A DNA stretch of 64,000 nucleotides from an uncultured Clostridia bacterium (GCA_947385955.1 CANDNA010000016.1:1-64000), one strand, 5' to 3'; positions 15,694 through 25,287 are shown, counted from the stretch's first letter. The notes: generated from the letters alone by a model not told the origin. Numbers and translations: made by a program.

Positions 15694-17726
15694 TATGCTG
15701 TCACCATCCCAACAGATTGCAATTCAATATGAGAATCTATTTCATTATAGGAAATTACAACCAAATCTTTAAAATAATCTTCTGTCAGCCGTCTGAAATA
15801 CATACGGACAATCGGAGAAGTAATAATGATTGGATTCTTGCCCAGATCTTCCAGTTTTTTGATTTCCGTTTCTGTTGAGGCAATGATCCTCTTGGTCCGA
15901 TCCGGATCCAGAGTCAGATACGCACCCTGTTCTGTCTGTTTTACGCTTCCCATGATTTCCTGTTCAATCTTCGGATCCAGTGTAATGACACTGGTTGTTT
16001 CATTGGCCGGGAAAAATCTGCTGGAAATCGCACGTTTCAATGACTGACGGGTGTACTCTGTCAAAATATCCGTATCCCTTGTCGTAGCGGCATAATCTGC
16101 CAGAGTTTCAAATACCGTCTGCAAATCCCGGATAGAAACTCCCTCTTTCAACAGATTCTGCAGTACCTTCTGGATTTCACCCAGCCCAAGCAGCTTCGGT
16201 ACAAGCTCTTCCACCAATACCGGATTGCTCTCTTTGATATTGTCCACAAGTCCCTGTACATCCTGTCTGGACAGCAGTTCTGCAATATGCTGCCTGATTA
16301 CCTCTGTCAGATGGGTGGCAATAATGGACGGCGGATCCACCACCGTATACCCCATACTCTCCGCCCGTTCTCTCTGATTCTCCGTAATCCAGATTGCCGG
16401 CAGATGGAAGGATGGCTCAAATGTGGGAATACCTGTGATTTCTTCTTCCACATAGCCCGGATTCATGGCCATATAGTGATCAAACAGGATTTCACCTTCA
16501 CTGACCTGAATCCCTTTGATCTTAATAATATACTGATTCGGATTCAACTGAATATTATCCCTAAGGCGGATGATCGGCACCACAGTACCCAGTTCAAGCG
16601 CAACCTGCCGCCTGATCATAACAACACGATCCAGCAGATCACCACCCTGGTTCACATCCGCAAGCGGTATAATACCATATCCAAACTCCAGTTCGATCGG
16701 ATCTACCTGCAACAGAGAAGTAACATTTTCCGGCTGCCGGATCTCTTCTGCCGCCGCTTCTTCTGCCTCCGCCTGGGAATCAATACCGGCAGTTTCCAGG
16801 GTGCCGGACATGATCCTGGCCGTAATAATAAACGCAAATCCCAGAATCAGAAAGAGAATGGTATTTAACGGTGTCAGAATCCCCAGTGCAATGATCGTAG
16901 CGCCTACAAAATATAATACTTTGGGAATCCCAAAAAGCTGGCTCACCAGTACCGTACCAAAATCGGCATCTTTAGAGCCCTTCGTAACCAGAATACCTGT
17001 TGACAGCGAAATCAACAGGGACGGAATCTGGCTCACCAGGCCGTCACCGATGGTCAGGATCACATATTTATCCAGAGCCGCCTGAAACTCCAGGCCGCCC
17101 CGCAGCATACCCATCGCCAGACCGCCAATGATATTCACGGCGGAAATCAAAAGACCTGCCGAAGCATCTCCCTTTACATACTTTACCGCACCATCCATAG
17201 AACCGAAAAAACTGGATTCATCCTGAATCTTATCCCTGCGTTTCTTGGCCTCCTCATCGTCGATAGCCCCTGTATTCAGATCCGCATCAATAGCCATCTG
17301 CTTACCAGGCATGGCATCCAGAGTAAATCTGGCCGTTACTTCAGCGACACGCTCCGAACCTTTATTGATTACCATAAACTGAACGATAATCAGAATCAAA
17401 AATACGATAATACCGATGGTCAGATCACCGCCGCCTACGAAATTACCGAATACCTGTACTACATTCCCCGGATCTCCTGTGGAAAGAATCAAACGGGTGG
17501 ATGAAACATTCAGCGCAATCCGGAAAATGGTGGTAAACAAAAGTACGGTAGGGTAAAAAGACATCTCCAGCACTTCGGTCGCAAACATACATCCGAACAT
17601 AATCGTAAAAGCAATAGATATATTGATTGCCAGCAAAATATCCAGAAGCCAGGAAGGAATCGGGACGATCAGCATAACAAAAGCTGCCAGTACATATAAC
17701 GCTACCCCTATATCCGCTTTTTTCAT
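15693..17726 (-). CDS. flhA: Flagellar export gate protein FlhA
   Basis: A 677-residue FlhA with eight expected membrane spans in the first 310 residues and a large cytoplasmic domain. The FHIPEP-type signature region is seen (RFTLDAMPGKQMAIDADLNT near 150). The C-terminal domain carries docking segments such as AELLSRQDVQGLVDN, which binds chaperone-substrate complexes in the family. It uses the proton gradient for export with FlhB. It lies between flhB and flhF. Confidence 0.97.
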   Translation of the reverse strand: MKKADIGVALYVLAAFVMLIVPIPSWLLDILLAINISIAFTIMFGCMFATEVLEMSFYPTVLLFTTIFRIALNVSSTRLILSTGDPGNVVQVFGNFVGGGDLTIGIIVFLILIIVQFMVINKGSERVAEVTARFTLDAMPGKQMAIDADLNTGAIDDEEAKKRRDKIQDESSFFGSMDGAVKYVKGDASAGLLISAVNIIGGLAMGMLRGGLEFQAALDKYVILTIGDGLVSQIPSLLISLSTGILVTKGSKDADFGTVLVSQLFGIPKVLYFVGATIIALGILTPLNTILFLILGFAFIITARIMSGTLETAGIDSQAEAEEAAAEEIRQPENVTSLLQVDPIELEFGYGIIPLADVNQGGDLLDRVVMIRRQVALELGTVVPIIRLRDNIQLNPNQYIIKIKGIQVSEGEILFDHYMAMNPGYVEEEITGIPTFEPSFHLPAIWITENQRERAESMGYTVVDPPSIIATHLTEVIRQHIAELLSRQDVQGLVDNIKESNPVLVEELVPKLLGLGEIQKVLQNLLKEGVSIRDLQTVFETLADYAATTRDTDILTEYTRQSLKRAISSRFFPANETTSVITLDPKIEQEIMGSVKQTEQGAYLTLDPDRTKRIIASTETEIKKLEDLGKNPIIITSPIVRMYFRRLTEDYFKDLVVISYNEIDSHIELQSVGMVTA

Positions 17727-17747
17727 CTCTTCCCCTCCTTACACCTG

Positions 17748-18860
17748 TTATACTTTCCCCTGCGCATGGTATACCATAGCCAGAACCTCTGCCACAGCCT
17801 GATACAGTTCCGGCGGTATCAGTTCGCCTATTTCCACATTGGCATACAGCATTCGTGCCAATGGCTTATCTTCCACAATTTCCACATGATGCTCCCTGGC
17901 CAGTTCCTTGATCTTCTGGGCCAGGAAATCCTCTCCTTTGGCCGTTACCACCGGCGCTGCATACTCATCTGCATCATATTTGACAGCCACTGCATAATGA
18001 GTGGGGTTGGTGATGACCACATCTGCTTCCGGCACAGACTGCATCATACGGCGCCGGGACACCTGCAGCATTTTCTGACGGATTTTTCCCTTGATTTTCG
18101 GATCACCTTCCGAATTTTTCATTTCATCCTTTACTTCCTGCTTGGTCATCTTCATGTCCTCGGCAAATTTCCACTTTTGATAAATATAATCCAGCGCAGA
18201 AATGACCAGATAAAACATGGCGATTTTCAGCCCCATATTGGTGACGATATTCCCGGTTATGCTGATCGCCTGCATCATCGGCATATCATACATAAGGAAT
18301 ATCAGGCCTGCCTGTCCCCGCAGAGTGGTATAGACAATATAGGAAATCAGTAAAATCTTGATGATTGCCTTTCCCAGCTCCAGCAGAGAATTGGGAGAAA
18401 TGATTTTTTTAATTCCTTTCAGAGGATTCATTTTACTGAATTTGACTTTAAAAGGTTTAAAGGTAGGATGCCATTTTACCTGGACCAGATCTCCCAGAAA
18501 AGCCACCAGAAAACCAATCAGCATACATGGGGACAGAATCAGCAGCATACGCAGCATCATATTTTTTGCAATCATATGGAGACTTGTTACCGATACTTCT
18601 CCGTCCGCCATCAGAATCATTTCAGAAAATCTCGCATAAACAATCGTAAAACACTCCAGGAATTTTTCTCCCATCCAGCCTGCCGAAAATTTAAGCACCA
18701 GAAACAGGGTAAGCAGGGAAAGTCCCAGGCTGACTTCTTTGGATTTTGCAACCTTTCCTTCGTTTCTTGCATCTGACAGCTTCTTGGCTGTAGCCGGCTC
18801 TGTTTTTTCACCGCCGGGACCGTCTTTTGCAAAATACTGGAGATTATATGATAAAATCAA
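17748..18860 (-). CDS. flhB: Flagellar export gate protein FlhB, specificity switch
   Basis: A 370-residue FlhB with four membrane spans and a cytoplasmic end. The autocleavage motif is intact: DVVITNPTHYAVAVKYD holds Asn-Pro-Thr-His. The N-terminal EKTEPATAKKLSDARNEGKV is typical. Cleavage between Asn and Pro lets the export machine change from hook to filament proteins. The start overlaps the fliR stop by four bases (ATGA), so translation is coupled. Confidence 0.96.
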   Translation of the reverse strand: MILSYNLQYFAKDGPGGEKTEPATAKKLSDARNEGKVAKSKEVSLGLSLLTLFLVLKFSAGWMGEKFLECFTIVYARFSEMILMADGEVSVTSLHMIAKNMMLRMLLILSPCMLIGFLVAFLGDLVQVKWHPTFKPFKVKFSKMNPLKGIKKIISPNSLLELGKAIIKILLISYIVYTTLRGQAGLIFLMYDMPMMQAISITGNIVTNMGLKIAMFYLVISALDYIYQKWKFAEDMKMTKQEVKDEMKNSEGDPKIKGKIRQKMLQVSRRRMMQSVPEADVVITNPTHYAVAVKYDADEYAAPVVTAKGEDFLAQKIKELAREHHVEIVEDKPLARMLYANVEIGELIPPELYQAVAEVLAMVYHAQGKV

Positions 18861-19639
18861 AGCATTCCCTCCACAAAACGCGTTACCATTACCTTCATCT
18901 CCTGAAAAATAAAATCTGCGGCTCCTGGCAGCATGGCATAAGTCAGAAACAGGGTTATCAGCCCCACCAGTATTTTAAGCTGAATACCGATCGCAAACAT
19001 ATTCATCTGAGGCGCCACTTTTGCCAGAATCCCCAGCACTGCATTCAGTATCATAATCACCGCAAACACCGGCAGACAAATGCGGAACCCCATGATAATA
19101 TATTCTGACATAAACAGTATCATACTTGTCAGAAGGGAATCTGCACGGAATATGGCGCCGCCTATGGGAATCAGTTCAAACGTATCCGCCAGCGCCCCCA
19201 GCAGGAACTGATACATGCCTCCCACCAAAAGCATCAGCGTGGTCATATACTGCAAAAACATACCTGAAATACTGGTATTCTGCTGGGTCGTGGGATCCAG
19301 CATATTGACCATAGACAAACCGATGTTCATATCAATAATCATACCGGCAAAGAGAACTACCGTAGTGCAGATCTGTGCGCCAAATCCAATCAGCAGCCCC
19401 GTTATAGCTTCCTTCATCACAAGAATGCCATATCCCCAGACTGTCTGATAAGACACCGCACCATGAGGAAGAGAAATATGATACAGCAGCAGGGAAATGA
19501 AAAAACTCAGCCCTATTTTGACCCGCTTGGGCGTGTTTTTCATTCCAAAAAAAGGGGCTGCACTGATAAATCCCACAATCCTTGTCATAATCAGCAGAAA
19601 ATATTCCAGCTCATTCAAGGAAAAAACATAATCTATCAT
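18857..19639 (-). CDS. fliR: Flagellar export gate protein FliR
   Basis: A 260-residue hydrophobic protein with about six spans. The family pattern appears in RIVGFISAAPFFGMKNTPKR and in FAGMIIDMNIGLSMVNMLDP. FliR forms the core of the export gate with FliP and FliQ. It follows fliQ by a few bases and overlaps flhB by four. Confidence 0.95.
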   Translation of the reverse strand: MIDYVFSLNELEYFLLIMTRIVGFISAAPFFGMKNTPKRVKIGLSFFISLLLYHISLPHGAVSYQTVWGYGILVMKEAITGLLIGFGAQICTTVVLFAGMIIDMNIGLSMVNMLDPTTQQNTSISGMFLQYMTTLMLLVGGMYQFLLGALADTFELIPIGGAIFRADSLLTSMILFMSEYIIMGFRICLPVFAVIMILNAVLGILAKVAPQMNMFAIGIQLKILVGLITLFLTYAMLPGAADFIFQEMKVMVTRFVEGML

Positions 19640-19643
19640 GGGA

Positions 19644-19913
19644 TTACCTGATGTATACGCTGAAATCCGACCAGAGCGTCGTCATATAACTTACAATAGA
19701 ATTTAAAATCCAATGCCCGAACAGCATCAGGCCCAAAAACACACAGACTACCTTAGGTACAAAGGTAAGCGTCTGCTCCTGAATGGATGTCGCTGTCTGA
19801 AATATACTGACACACAAACCGACCACAAGAGAAATCATCAACACCGGCGCCGAAGTTTTGATGATCATAAACAGAGCATCTCTTGCAATCGCCGTTACAG
19901 TATCGACTGTCAT
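19644..19913 (-). CDS. fliQ: Flagellar export gate protein FliQ
   Basis: An 89-residue protein with two membrane helices. The signature SAPVLMISLVVGLCVSIFQT followed by TSIQEQTLTFVPK is typical. FliQ packs around the FliP-FliR core of the export gate in the inner ring of the basal body. It sits between fliP and fliR, the standard order. Confidence 0.96.
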   Translation of the reverse strand: MTVDTVTAIARDALFMIIKTSAPVLMISLVVGLCVSIFQTATSIQEQTLTFVPKVVCVFLGLMLFGHWILNSIVSYMTTLWSDFSVYIR

Positions 19914-19933
19914 GCCCTAACCTCCCCTTTCCA

Positions 19934-20821
19934 TCAATAAAATGTTTTGACCAGATTGCCAATTACCAGATTCCATCCGTCTGCCAGGATAAAAAGCAAA
20001 ATCTTAAACGGCATGGAAATCGTCGTAGGCGGCAGCATCATCATACCCATACTCATCAACGCCGAAGCTACCACCATATCTATTACAATGAATGGAATAT
20101 ACAGCAAAAAGCCTATGATAAATGCAGTTCTCAGTTCACTGACCACAAAGCTGGGAATCAACACAGAAGAAGGGATCCCGGTAAGGCTCCCATCCCAATC
20201 CTGCCCTGCAATCTCCATAAACATCTGTACATCCTTTACCTGTGTCTGGCCATACATAAACTCGCGCAGCGGCTCCATGCCAATTTCCAATGCTTCTTCC
20301 TGCGTGATTTCCCCTCTGTCAAAAGGCTGCAGCGCATTTTCATTGATTTCTACCACAATCGGCTGCATAATAAAAAACGTCAGAAACAAAGCCAGGCCGA
20401 TCATCACCTGATTGGGCGGAACCGTCTGCGTATTCAGGGCTGTCCTTGTAAAATGCAGTACAATAATAATTCTTGTAAAAGCAGTCAGCATAATCAGGAG
20501 CAGCGGCGCCAGTGCAATCAGGGTCAGCGTAATCAAAATGCGCAGCGGCCCCGCTATATTACCGTTCCCGCCGTCATAAGTAATTGTCACGCTATTGGCC
20601 ACATTCAGTTCCCGCAGCTCGTCCGGATTGTCTGACGCTCCCGGTTCATTGATATTGGTCTGGGTATCTGTTGTACCTGTCAGATTGCTTTCCCGATCCA
20701 GAATCGTATCCGTATCGCCGGTGGCAGATACTTCCAGAGGACTGCTTAAAAACAACATGCCCACTGAACACAGCAGGCATATCAGAAACATAATTGGTTT
20801 TCCGGAAAAATATTTATTCAT
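19934..20821 (-). CDS. fliP: Flagellar export gate protein FliP with extended N-terminus
   Basis: A 295-residue FliP. Residues 1-33 form a signal peptide (IMFLICLLCSVGMLFLSS). A Thr/Asp/Asn-rich stretch follows (34-80), longer than in many FliP proteins. The core then shows LTAFTRIIIVLHFTRTALNT, QVMIGLALFLTFFIM and, near the end, VASALMSMGMMMLPP. Five FliP subunits with FliR and FliQ make the export channel. The extra outer segment has no known role. Confidence 0.95.
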   Translation of the reverse strand: MNKYFSGKPIMFLICLLCSVGMLFLSSPLEVSATGDTDTILDRESNLTGTTDTQTNINEPGASDNPDELRELNVANSVTITYDGGNGNIAGPLRILITLTLIALAPLLLIMLTAFTRIIIVLHFTRTALNTQTVPPNQVMIGLALFLTFFIMQPIVVEINENALQPFDRGEITQEEALEIGMEPLREFMYGQTQVKDVQMFMEIAGQDWDGSLTGIPSSVLIPSFVVSELRTAFIIGFLLYIPFIVIDMVVASALMSMGMMMLPPTTISMPFKILLFILADGWNLVIGNLVKTFY

Positions 20822-20830
20822 ACATTGCGC

Positions 20831-21193
20831 CTACTTCTTCTGTTTTATCCGTTTTGCTTTTTCCAGAACTTCAATAAAACTGGGGATACCATTCTCCCGG
20901 ATCTCCGGGAATGTAAGCTCTTCTCCGGAAAGTTCTGCCAGCTTTGTCATGGTATCCTTGCATATTGCAACCGCAACATACGTTTCTCCCAGCTTTATAA
21001 TCTGAATATATTTAGCCGGCGCAATTCTATATGTCTCCAGGACTGCAATATTCCCGCTTTCCAGCTTCGCCTTTTGAAAACCGGCAACATAACGGGTCGT
21101 CGCATAAGTAATTCCCAGCACAATACAAAAGAGAATCAACACCGTCATAAACTGAACAAAGGATTCCACACCGCTCCCCTGTGTAAGCAGCAT
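20831..21193 (-). CDS. fliO: Flagellar biosynthetic protein FliO (FliZ in Bacillus)
   Basis: A 120-residue protein with one membrane span (about 13-33), followed by a short cytoplasmic domain with GNIAVLETYRIAPAKYIQII and a C-terminal KRIKQKK. FliO is a scaffold that helps FliP assemble. Place and build support the call more than sequence, since FliO is poorly conserved. It shares one base with the cheY stop. Confidence 0.85.
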   Translation of the reverse strand: MLLTQGSGVESFVQFMTVLILFCIVLGITYATTRYVAGFQKAKLESGNIAVLETYRIAPAKYIQIIKLGETYVAVAICKDTMTKLAELSGEELTFPEIRENGIPSFIEVLEKAKRIKQKK

Positions 21194-21555
21194 TATCCGA
21201 CAACCTTTTTCACGGCTTCCAGCACACGCTCTGCCTGGAAAGGCTTCACGATAAAGTCCTTTGCACCTGCCTGAATGGATTCAATCACCATTGCCTGCTG
21301 GCCCATAGCAGAACACATAATGACCATAGCTGACGGATCGCCTGCCTTGATCTTTTTCAATGCCTGGATACCATCCATTTCCGGCATGGTAATATCCATC
21401 AGTACCAAATCAGGCTTTAATTCATTGTACTTCTCAACGGCCTTTAACCCGTTTTCTGCCTCGCCCGCTACATTGTATCCATTCTTGGTCAGAATGTCCT
21501 TAATCATCATTCGCATAAACGCTGCATCGTCACATATTAAAATATTCTTCGCCAT
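21193..21555 (-). CDS. cheY: Chemotaxis response regulator CheY
   Basis: A 120-residue single-domain receiver. The acidic pair is at residues 9-10 (ILICDDAAFMR), the phosphorylated Asp is residue 54 (LVLMDITMPEMDG), and the Lys is in FIVKPFQ near the end. Phosphorylated CheY binds FliM and FliY at the switch. I chose the ATG at 21555 (MAKNILIC), with AGGAG 8 bases upstream; the frame opens three codons earlier at a GTG. It follows fliY. Confidence 0.95.
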   Translation of the reverse strand: MAKNILICDDAAFMRMMIKDILTKNGYNVAGEAENGLKAVEKYNELKPDLVLMDITMPEMDGIQALKKIKAGDPSAMVIMCSAMGQQAMVIESIQAGAKDFIVKPFQAERVLEAVKKVVG

Positions 21556-21573
21556 TTCTCTCACTCCTGTGTT

Positions 21574-22902
21574 CTACTTAATTATTTCAGTAACACGAAT
21601 ACCAAAGCTTTCTTCGATTACAACAACCTCACCTTTGGCAACGAACTTACCATTTACTAAGACATCAATTGGTTCACCGGCTATTTTATCCAGCTCTATA
21701 ATCGTACCCGGAGAAAAATCCAGAATCTCCGAGATGGATTTGACTGCCCTTCCCAACTCCACTGTGACTTCCAGGGGTACATCCATAATCAAGCCGATAT
21801 TTTCCGGTGCATTGGCCATGCCATAGTTTTCTGAAAAATTCTGAAACTGAGCCGGCTGTACATTTTGCATCTGCATCTGCGGCATCCCCATATTCATCTG
21901 AGGCATCTGCATCTGCGGCATTCCCATATTCATCTGCGGCATCCCCATGTTCATCTGGGGCATCTGCATCTGCTGTGGCATTCCCATATTCATCTGGGAC
22001 ATATCCATCTGCTGCGGCATCCCCATGTTCATCTGGGACATATCCATCTGCTGCGGCATCCCCATATTCATCTGGGACATATCCGGCATTGGTGCTGCCG
22101 CAGGCGGTGTATATGCCTGAGGTTCCGGAACAGGCGCCGGTTCCGGAGCCGCCGGAGCATCCCCGAACTGCTGATTAATGAACGTATCATAAAGAGATTT
22201 TGCAAACTCTATGGGATACAACTGTAAAATGGTACTTTCTACCAAATCTTCAATCTGCATGGAAAATGCAATTTTGCAAAAGGTACCACTTAAAAACTGT
22301 GCAATATCCTCCGGTTTTTTCAGCTCTGTCAGATCTACAAGACTGGCCTCCGGGGGGCTGATATCAATCATTTTGCCCAGCATGGTTGACAATGAAGTGG
22401 CCGATGATCCCATCATCTGATTCATAGCTTCAGAAATCGCACTCAGATGAAGCTCTCCCAGCTCTCCGTCTATATTGGTGCCGTCGCCGCCCATCATCAA
22501 ATCGGTAATTACCTTAACGTCCTTTTCCCGAAGAATCAGTACGTTACTGCCGTCAAGCCCTACCGTATACTTAATCTGAATAAACACGCAGGGTCTTTCA
22601 TATTCTGCTATCATTGTATTCCAGTTTGCCAGGGATACAACCGGGGTCGTAATATTTACCTTCCTGTTTACCAGGGAAAAAAGAGTCGTAGCAGAAGAAC
22701 CCATACTGATATTCGCTATCTCACCGATTGCATCTATCTCAGTAGCTGTCAGTAACCCCTCGTCAATTACACTGCTGCCGGCTCCGCTCTCCGATGTACT
22801 GTCTGCCGGAGCACCGGAAGCCTCTGACGAGTCATCCATGCTGCTGACATCCATACCACTTAGAAGGGCATTTATCTCATCCTGAGATAACATCCCATCC
22901 AT
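21574..22902 (-). CDS. fliY: Flagellar switch protein FliY (CheC-like phosphatase plus FliN domain)
   Basis: A 442-residue FliY. The N-terminal MLSQDEINALLSGM is the CheY-P binding peptide shared with FliM. Residues 50-245 are CheC-like with two phosphatase helices (EIANISMGSSATTL at 61-74 and EAMNQMMGSSATSL at 158-171), both with Glu and Asn. Residues 360-442 are a FliN/SpoA domain (VPLEVTVELGRA, LDKIAGEPIDVLVNG). Between them, residues 272-345 are a low-complexity repeat in which 30 of 74 residues are Met and many are Gln. The protein forms the C-ring and removes phosphate from CheY-P. Confidence 0.94.
   Translation of the reverse strand: MDGMLSQDEINALLSGMDVSSMDDSSEASGAPADSTSESGAGSSVIDEGLLTATEIDAIGEIANISMGSSATTLFSLVNRKVNITTPVVSLANWNTMIAEYERPCVFIQIKYTVGLDGSNVLILREKDVKVITDLMMGGDGTNIDGELGELHLSAISEAMNQMMGSSATSLSTMLGKMIDISPPEASLVDLTELKKPEDIAQFLSGTFCKIAFSMQIEDLVESTILQLYPIEFAKSLYDTFINQQFGDAPAAPEPAPVPEPQAYTPPAAAPMPDMSQMNMGMPQQMDMSQMNMGMPQQMDMSQMNMGMPQQMQMPQMNMGMPQMNMGMPQMQMPQMNMGMPQMQMQNVQPAQFQNFSENYGMANAPENIGLIMDVPLEVTVELGRAVKSISEILDFSPGTIIELDKIAGEPIDVLVNGKFVAKGEVVVIEESFGIRVTEIIK
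21868..22089 (-). repeat. In-frame tandem repeat coding Met/Gln-rich linker of FliY
   Basis: About 220 bases made of near-identical units. The first three code for MDMSQMNMGMPQQ or close variants (39 bases each). The later ones are shorter units built on MQMPQMNMGMPQ and MNMGMPQ. All units keep the reading frame, so length changes by unit gain or loss would not break the protein. Confidence 0.9.
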
Positions 22903-22905
22903 GCC

Positions 22906-23886
22906 CTACTCCTCCTCTCTGATTACTGACGTTACCTGTACTGCATATGCATCATTGCTTGCTCCCGGTAATGCAGTAAATTTTCTTATATTACCAACGT
23001 AGACACTTAAATCCGCATCCACCTTAGAATCTAACCGAATAATATCTCCCACCTGCAAGTGGATAAAATCATTCACAGAAATGGCACTGCTGCCCAGTAC
23101 CGCTTTCACCGGTACATCCACATGCTTAATCAATGCCTCCATATACTCTTCATAATTATCATCTTTGGCATCCTTAATTGTGGAATACCAGAATTTCGTA
23201 TTCAGCTTATCCATGATATTTTCCAGTGTAAAGAAAGGAAGGCAGATATGCATAAGCCCTTCCACATCACCCACTTTGATCGTCAGTGTGACAATGGCAA
23301 TCATGTCACTGGGAGATATCACCTGCGCGAACTGGGAATTTGTCTCAATCCGTTCCAGGATCGGATTGATCTCCACCACATTTTTCCACGGTTCCCGCAT
23401 ATGCTGCATTGCAATGACAAGAATCTTTTCGATAATGATCATCTCAATTTCCGAAAAATCCCTGGTCTTATCCAGCGGGATTCCCTGTCCGCCCAGCATT
23501 CTGTCAATGATGGCAAAGGCCAGATTGGAACTGAGTTCTACAATCACATTACCCGGCAGTGGTTCAAAGGATGAGATCCCCAGCACAACCGGATTGGAAA
23601 GTGCGTTTGTAAACTCGGAAAAGGTAACGGTTTCCGAACTCATTACGGCAACCTGAACACTTTTCCGAAGATATACCGGCAGACTGGTAGACAAAAGCCT
23701 GCCATAATGTTCAAATATAAACTCCAAAGTCCTGAGATGCTCTTTGGAAAATTTGGCCGGACGCTTAAAGTCGTAATTCTTAACCTGACGTTCGTCCTTT
23801 TCCTGCATCTCATTCATATCTACTTCGCCGCCTGCTATCGCAGACAGCAAATTGTCTATTTCAGCTTGGGACAAAACCTCTCCCAC
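22906..23886 (-). CDS. fliM: Flagellar motor switch protein FliM
   Basis: A 326-residue FliM. It begins with the CheY-P binding peptide VLSQAEIDNLLSAI. The middle CheC-like domain (about 45-225) includes NYDFKRPAKFSKEHLRTLEF and NPVVLGISSFEPLPGNVIVE, and the C-terminal SpoA domain (about 245-320) has VPVKAVLGSSAISVNDFIHL. It forms the middle of the C-ring and sets rotation direction. The start is a GTG with GGAGG 9 bases upstream. Confidence 0.96.
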   Translation of the reverse strand: MGEVLSQAEIDNLLSAIAGGEVDMNEMQEKDERQVKNYDFKRPAKFSKEHLRTLEFIFEHYGRLLSTSLPVYLRKSVQVAVMSSETVTFSEFTNALSNPVVLGISSFEPLPGNVIVELSSNLAFAIIDRMLGGQGIPLDKTRDFSEIEMIIIEKILVIAMQHMREPWKNVVEINPILERIETNSQFAQVISPSDMIAIVTLTIKVGDVEGLMHICLPFFTLENIMDKLNTKFWYSTIKDAKDDNYEEYMEALIKHVDVPVKAVLGSSAISVNDFIHLQVGDIIRLDSKVDADLSVYVGNIRKFTALPGASNDAYAVQVTSVIREEE

Positions 23887-23937
23887 GCCAGCTCACCTCC
23901 CGTCCCCGTCCTCTTCTATCATATAATATTAAAAGGA

Positions 23938-24456
23938 CTATTGGAAGATAATCTCGCTGAAAGAGACCTGGAAAATAAAGTCAGAATCAAACATTGTCTG
24001 TATTCTCCTCAATATATCCTCGCGCATCAGGTCCTTATTGGACTGCGCCTCTTCCCAGGTATAGCTGCCAATGACATCATAGATCTCTCCGGTAATCAGG
24101 CTTTCCTTTGTACTCAGATCTGCTCCGAAAGCCTTATACCCATCACTCTTGGTGTTCATGGACAGGGATACTGACACAAGACAGTAATGCGGTGTACCAT
24201 CTTCGCCTGTTTTCAGAGGAATCGTCATCTGATTGGCAATGGGGTACACTTCAATATCCTCCATAGGTACATCGCTCCGCATTGCACCGGCTCCTGCTCC
24301 GTCAGAAAGCTCCAGTTTGAGTACTTCTGCTATATCTCCCACCAATTCCGCCGTTTTTCTGGATGCACTGCTTACGCTCACCATCATAATGGAAGTGAGT
24401 ACCAGATTCACAACAAGCAGCGCCAGTATAATAATGGACAATAGATTCCTTTTCAT
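23938..24456 (-). CDS. fliL: Flagellar basal body-associated protein FliL
   Basis: A 172-residue protein with one N-terminal membrane span (about 5-28), then a FliL-type outer domain (CLVSVSLSMNTKS, MREDILRRIQTMFDSD) ending in FSEIIFQ. FliL rings the stator units and aids torque or stability. It lies between motB and fliM, as in related bacteria. Confidence 0.9.
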   Translation of the reverse strand: MKRNLLSIIILALLVVNLVLTSIMMVSVSSASRKTAELVGDIAEVLKLELSDGAGAGAMRSDVPMEDIEVYPIANQMTIPLKTGEDGTPHYCLVSVSLSMNTKSDGYKAFGADLSTKESLITGEIYDVIGSYTWEEAQSNKDLMREDILRRIQTMFDSDFIFQVSFSEIIFQ

Positions 24457-24477
24457 CGGATCTTCCTCCTGTTTTTA

Positions 24478-25287
24478 CTAATAAGAACTTAATGTATGAT
24501 ATATTTTTATCTCCACCCGGCGGTTTTTTGCTCTGCCTTCCGGACTGGAATTGTCTGCAACCGGAACATATTCGCCGCGGCCGGAATGTTTGATCATTGC
24601 CGGATCAAGGCTTGTGGTCTCCACAAAATAGGCAAATACCGAAAGTGCCCTGGCACTGCTCAGTTCATTATTGTCTGCAAAACGGGCGCTGTGGATCGGG
24701 ACATTATCTGTATGTCCTTCAATCTCAATCACGCTGTCTGCGTAACGTTCCAGAATCAGTCCCAGCTTATCCATAACCGGCAGGGCATCCGCTTTCAGTT
24801 CACTGCTTCCGGAATCAAACAAAAGAGCGCCTTTCAGGGAAAGCTGAACATACTGGGAAGTCACTTCCATGTCCACTTCCCGGTCCAGATTCTGTTCTTC
24901 CATAGCCTCTTCTATCTTTTCAGCCAGCTTTTCAGACTCTTTCAGTTTTTCCGCATCCAGGGCTTCCGTCATCTCATCAAGAGATTCCAGTTCCTCTGTA
25001 TCGCCCTCTGCCACTTTTCCCATGCTGTTTACATAGTCATCCAGCTCATTCAGCTGACTGACTCCCATACTGATCAGCATACCGTCGCCTATGGCCGTTG
25101 CACCTGCACTGAATATGCTGAATGACTGGGAAAAGGACGCCGCAATCAGTTCAAATTTCTGTGCGTCTACAGTAGACATAGAAAACAGAAGTACAAAAAA
25201 GCAAAGCAGAAGGTTCATCAGGTCGCTGAATGTATTCATCCATGCCGGCGAGCCTTTTGGGGGTTCTTCTTCCCTCTTTTTAGCCAT
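24478..25287 (-). CDS. motB: Flagellar motor stator protein MotB
   Basis: A 269-residue MotB. The single span holds the proton-binding Asp in FSDLMNLLLCFFVLLFSMS. A long charged helical linker follows. The OmpA-like peptidoglycan domain (about 150-265) has IEIEGHTDNVPI, NNELSSARALSVF and RAKNRRVEIKI. I chose the ATG at 25287 (MAKKREEE), with GGAGG 8 bases upstream. MotB anchors MotA to the wall and conducts ions; the family suggests protons, but the ion is not proven by sequence here. Confidence 0.94.
   Translation of the reverse strand: MAKKREEEPPKGSPAWMNTFSDLMNLLLCFFVLLFSMSTVDAQKFELIAASFSQSFSIFSAGATAIGDGMLISMGVSQLNELDDYVNSMGKVAEGDTEELESLDEMTEALDAEKLKESEKLAEKIEEAMEEQNLDREVDMEVTSQYVQLSLKGALLFDSGSSELKADALPVMDKLGLILERYADSVIEIEGHTDNVPIHSARFADNNELSSARALSVFAYFVETTSLDPAMIKHSGRGEYVPVADNSSPEGRAKNRRVEIKIYHTLSSY

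Noticed and set aside
21868-22089. Regular repeats as a CRISPR array
   Set aside because: The repeats lie wholly in the fliY frame, have no unique spacers and code for a Met/Gln-rich peptide.
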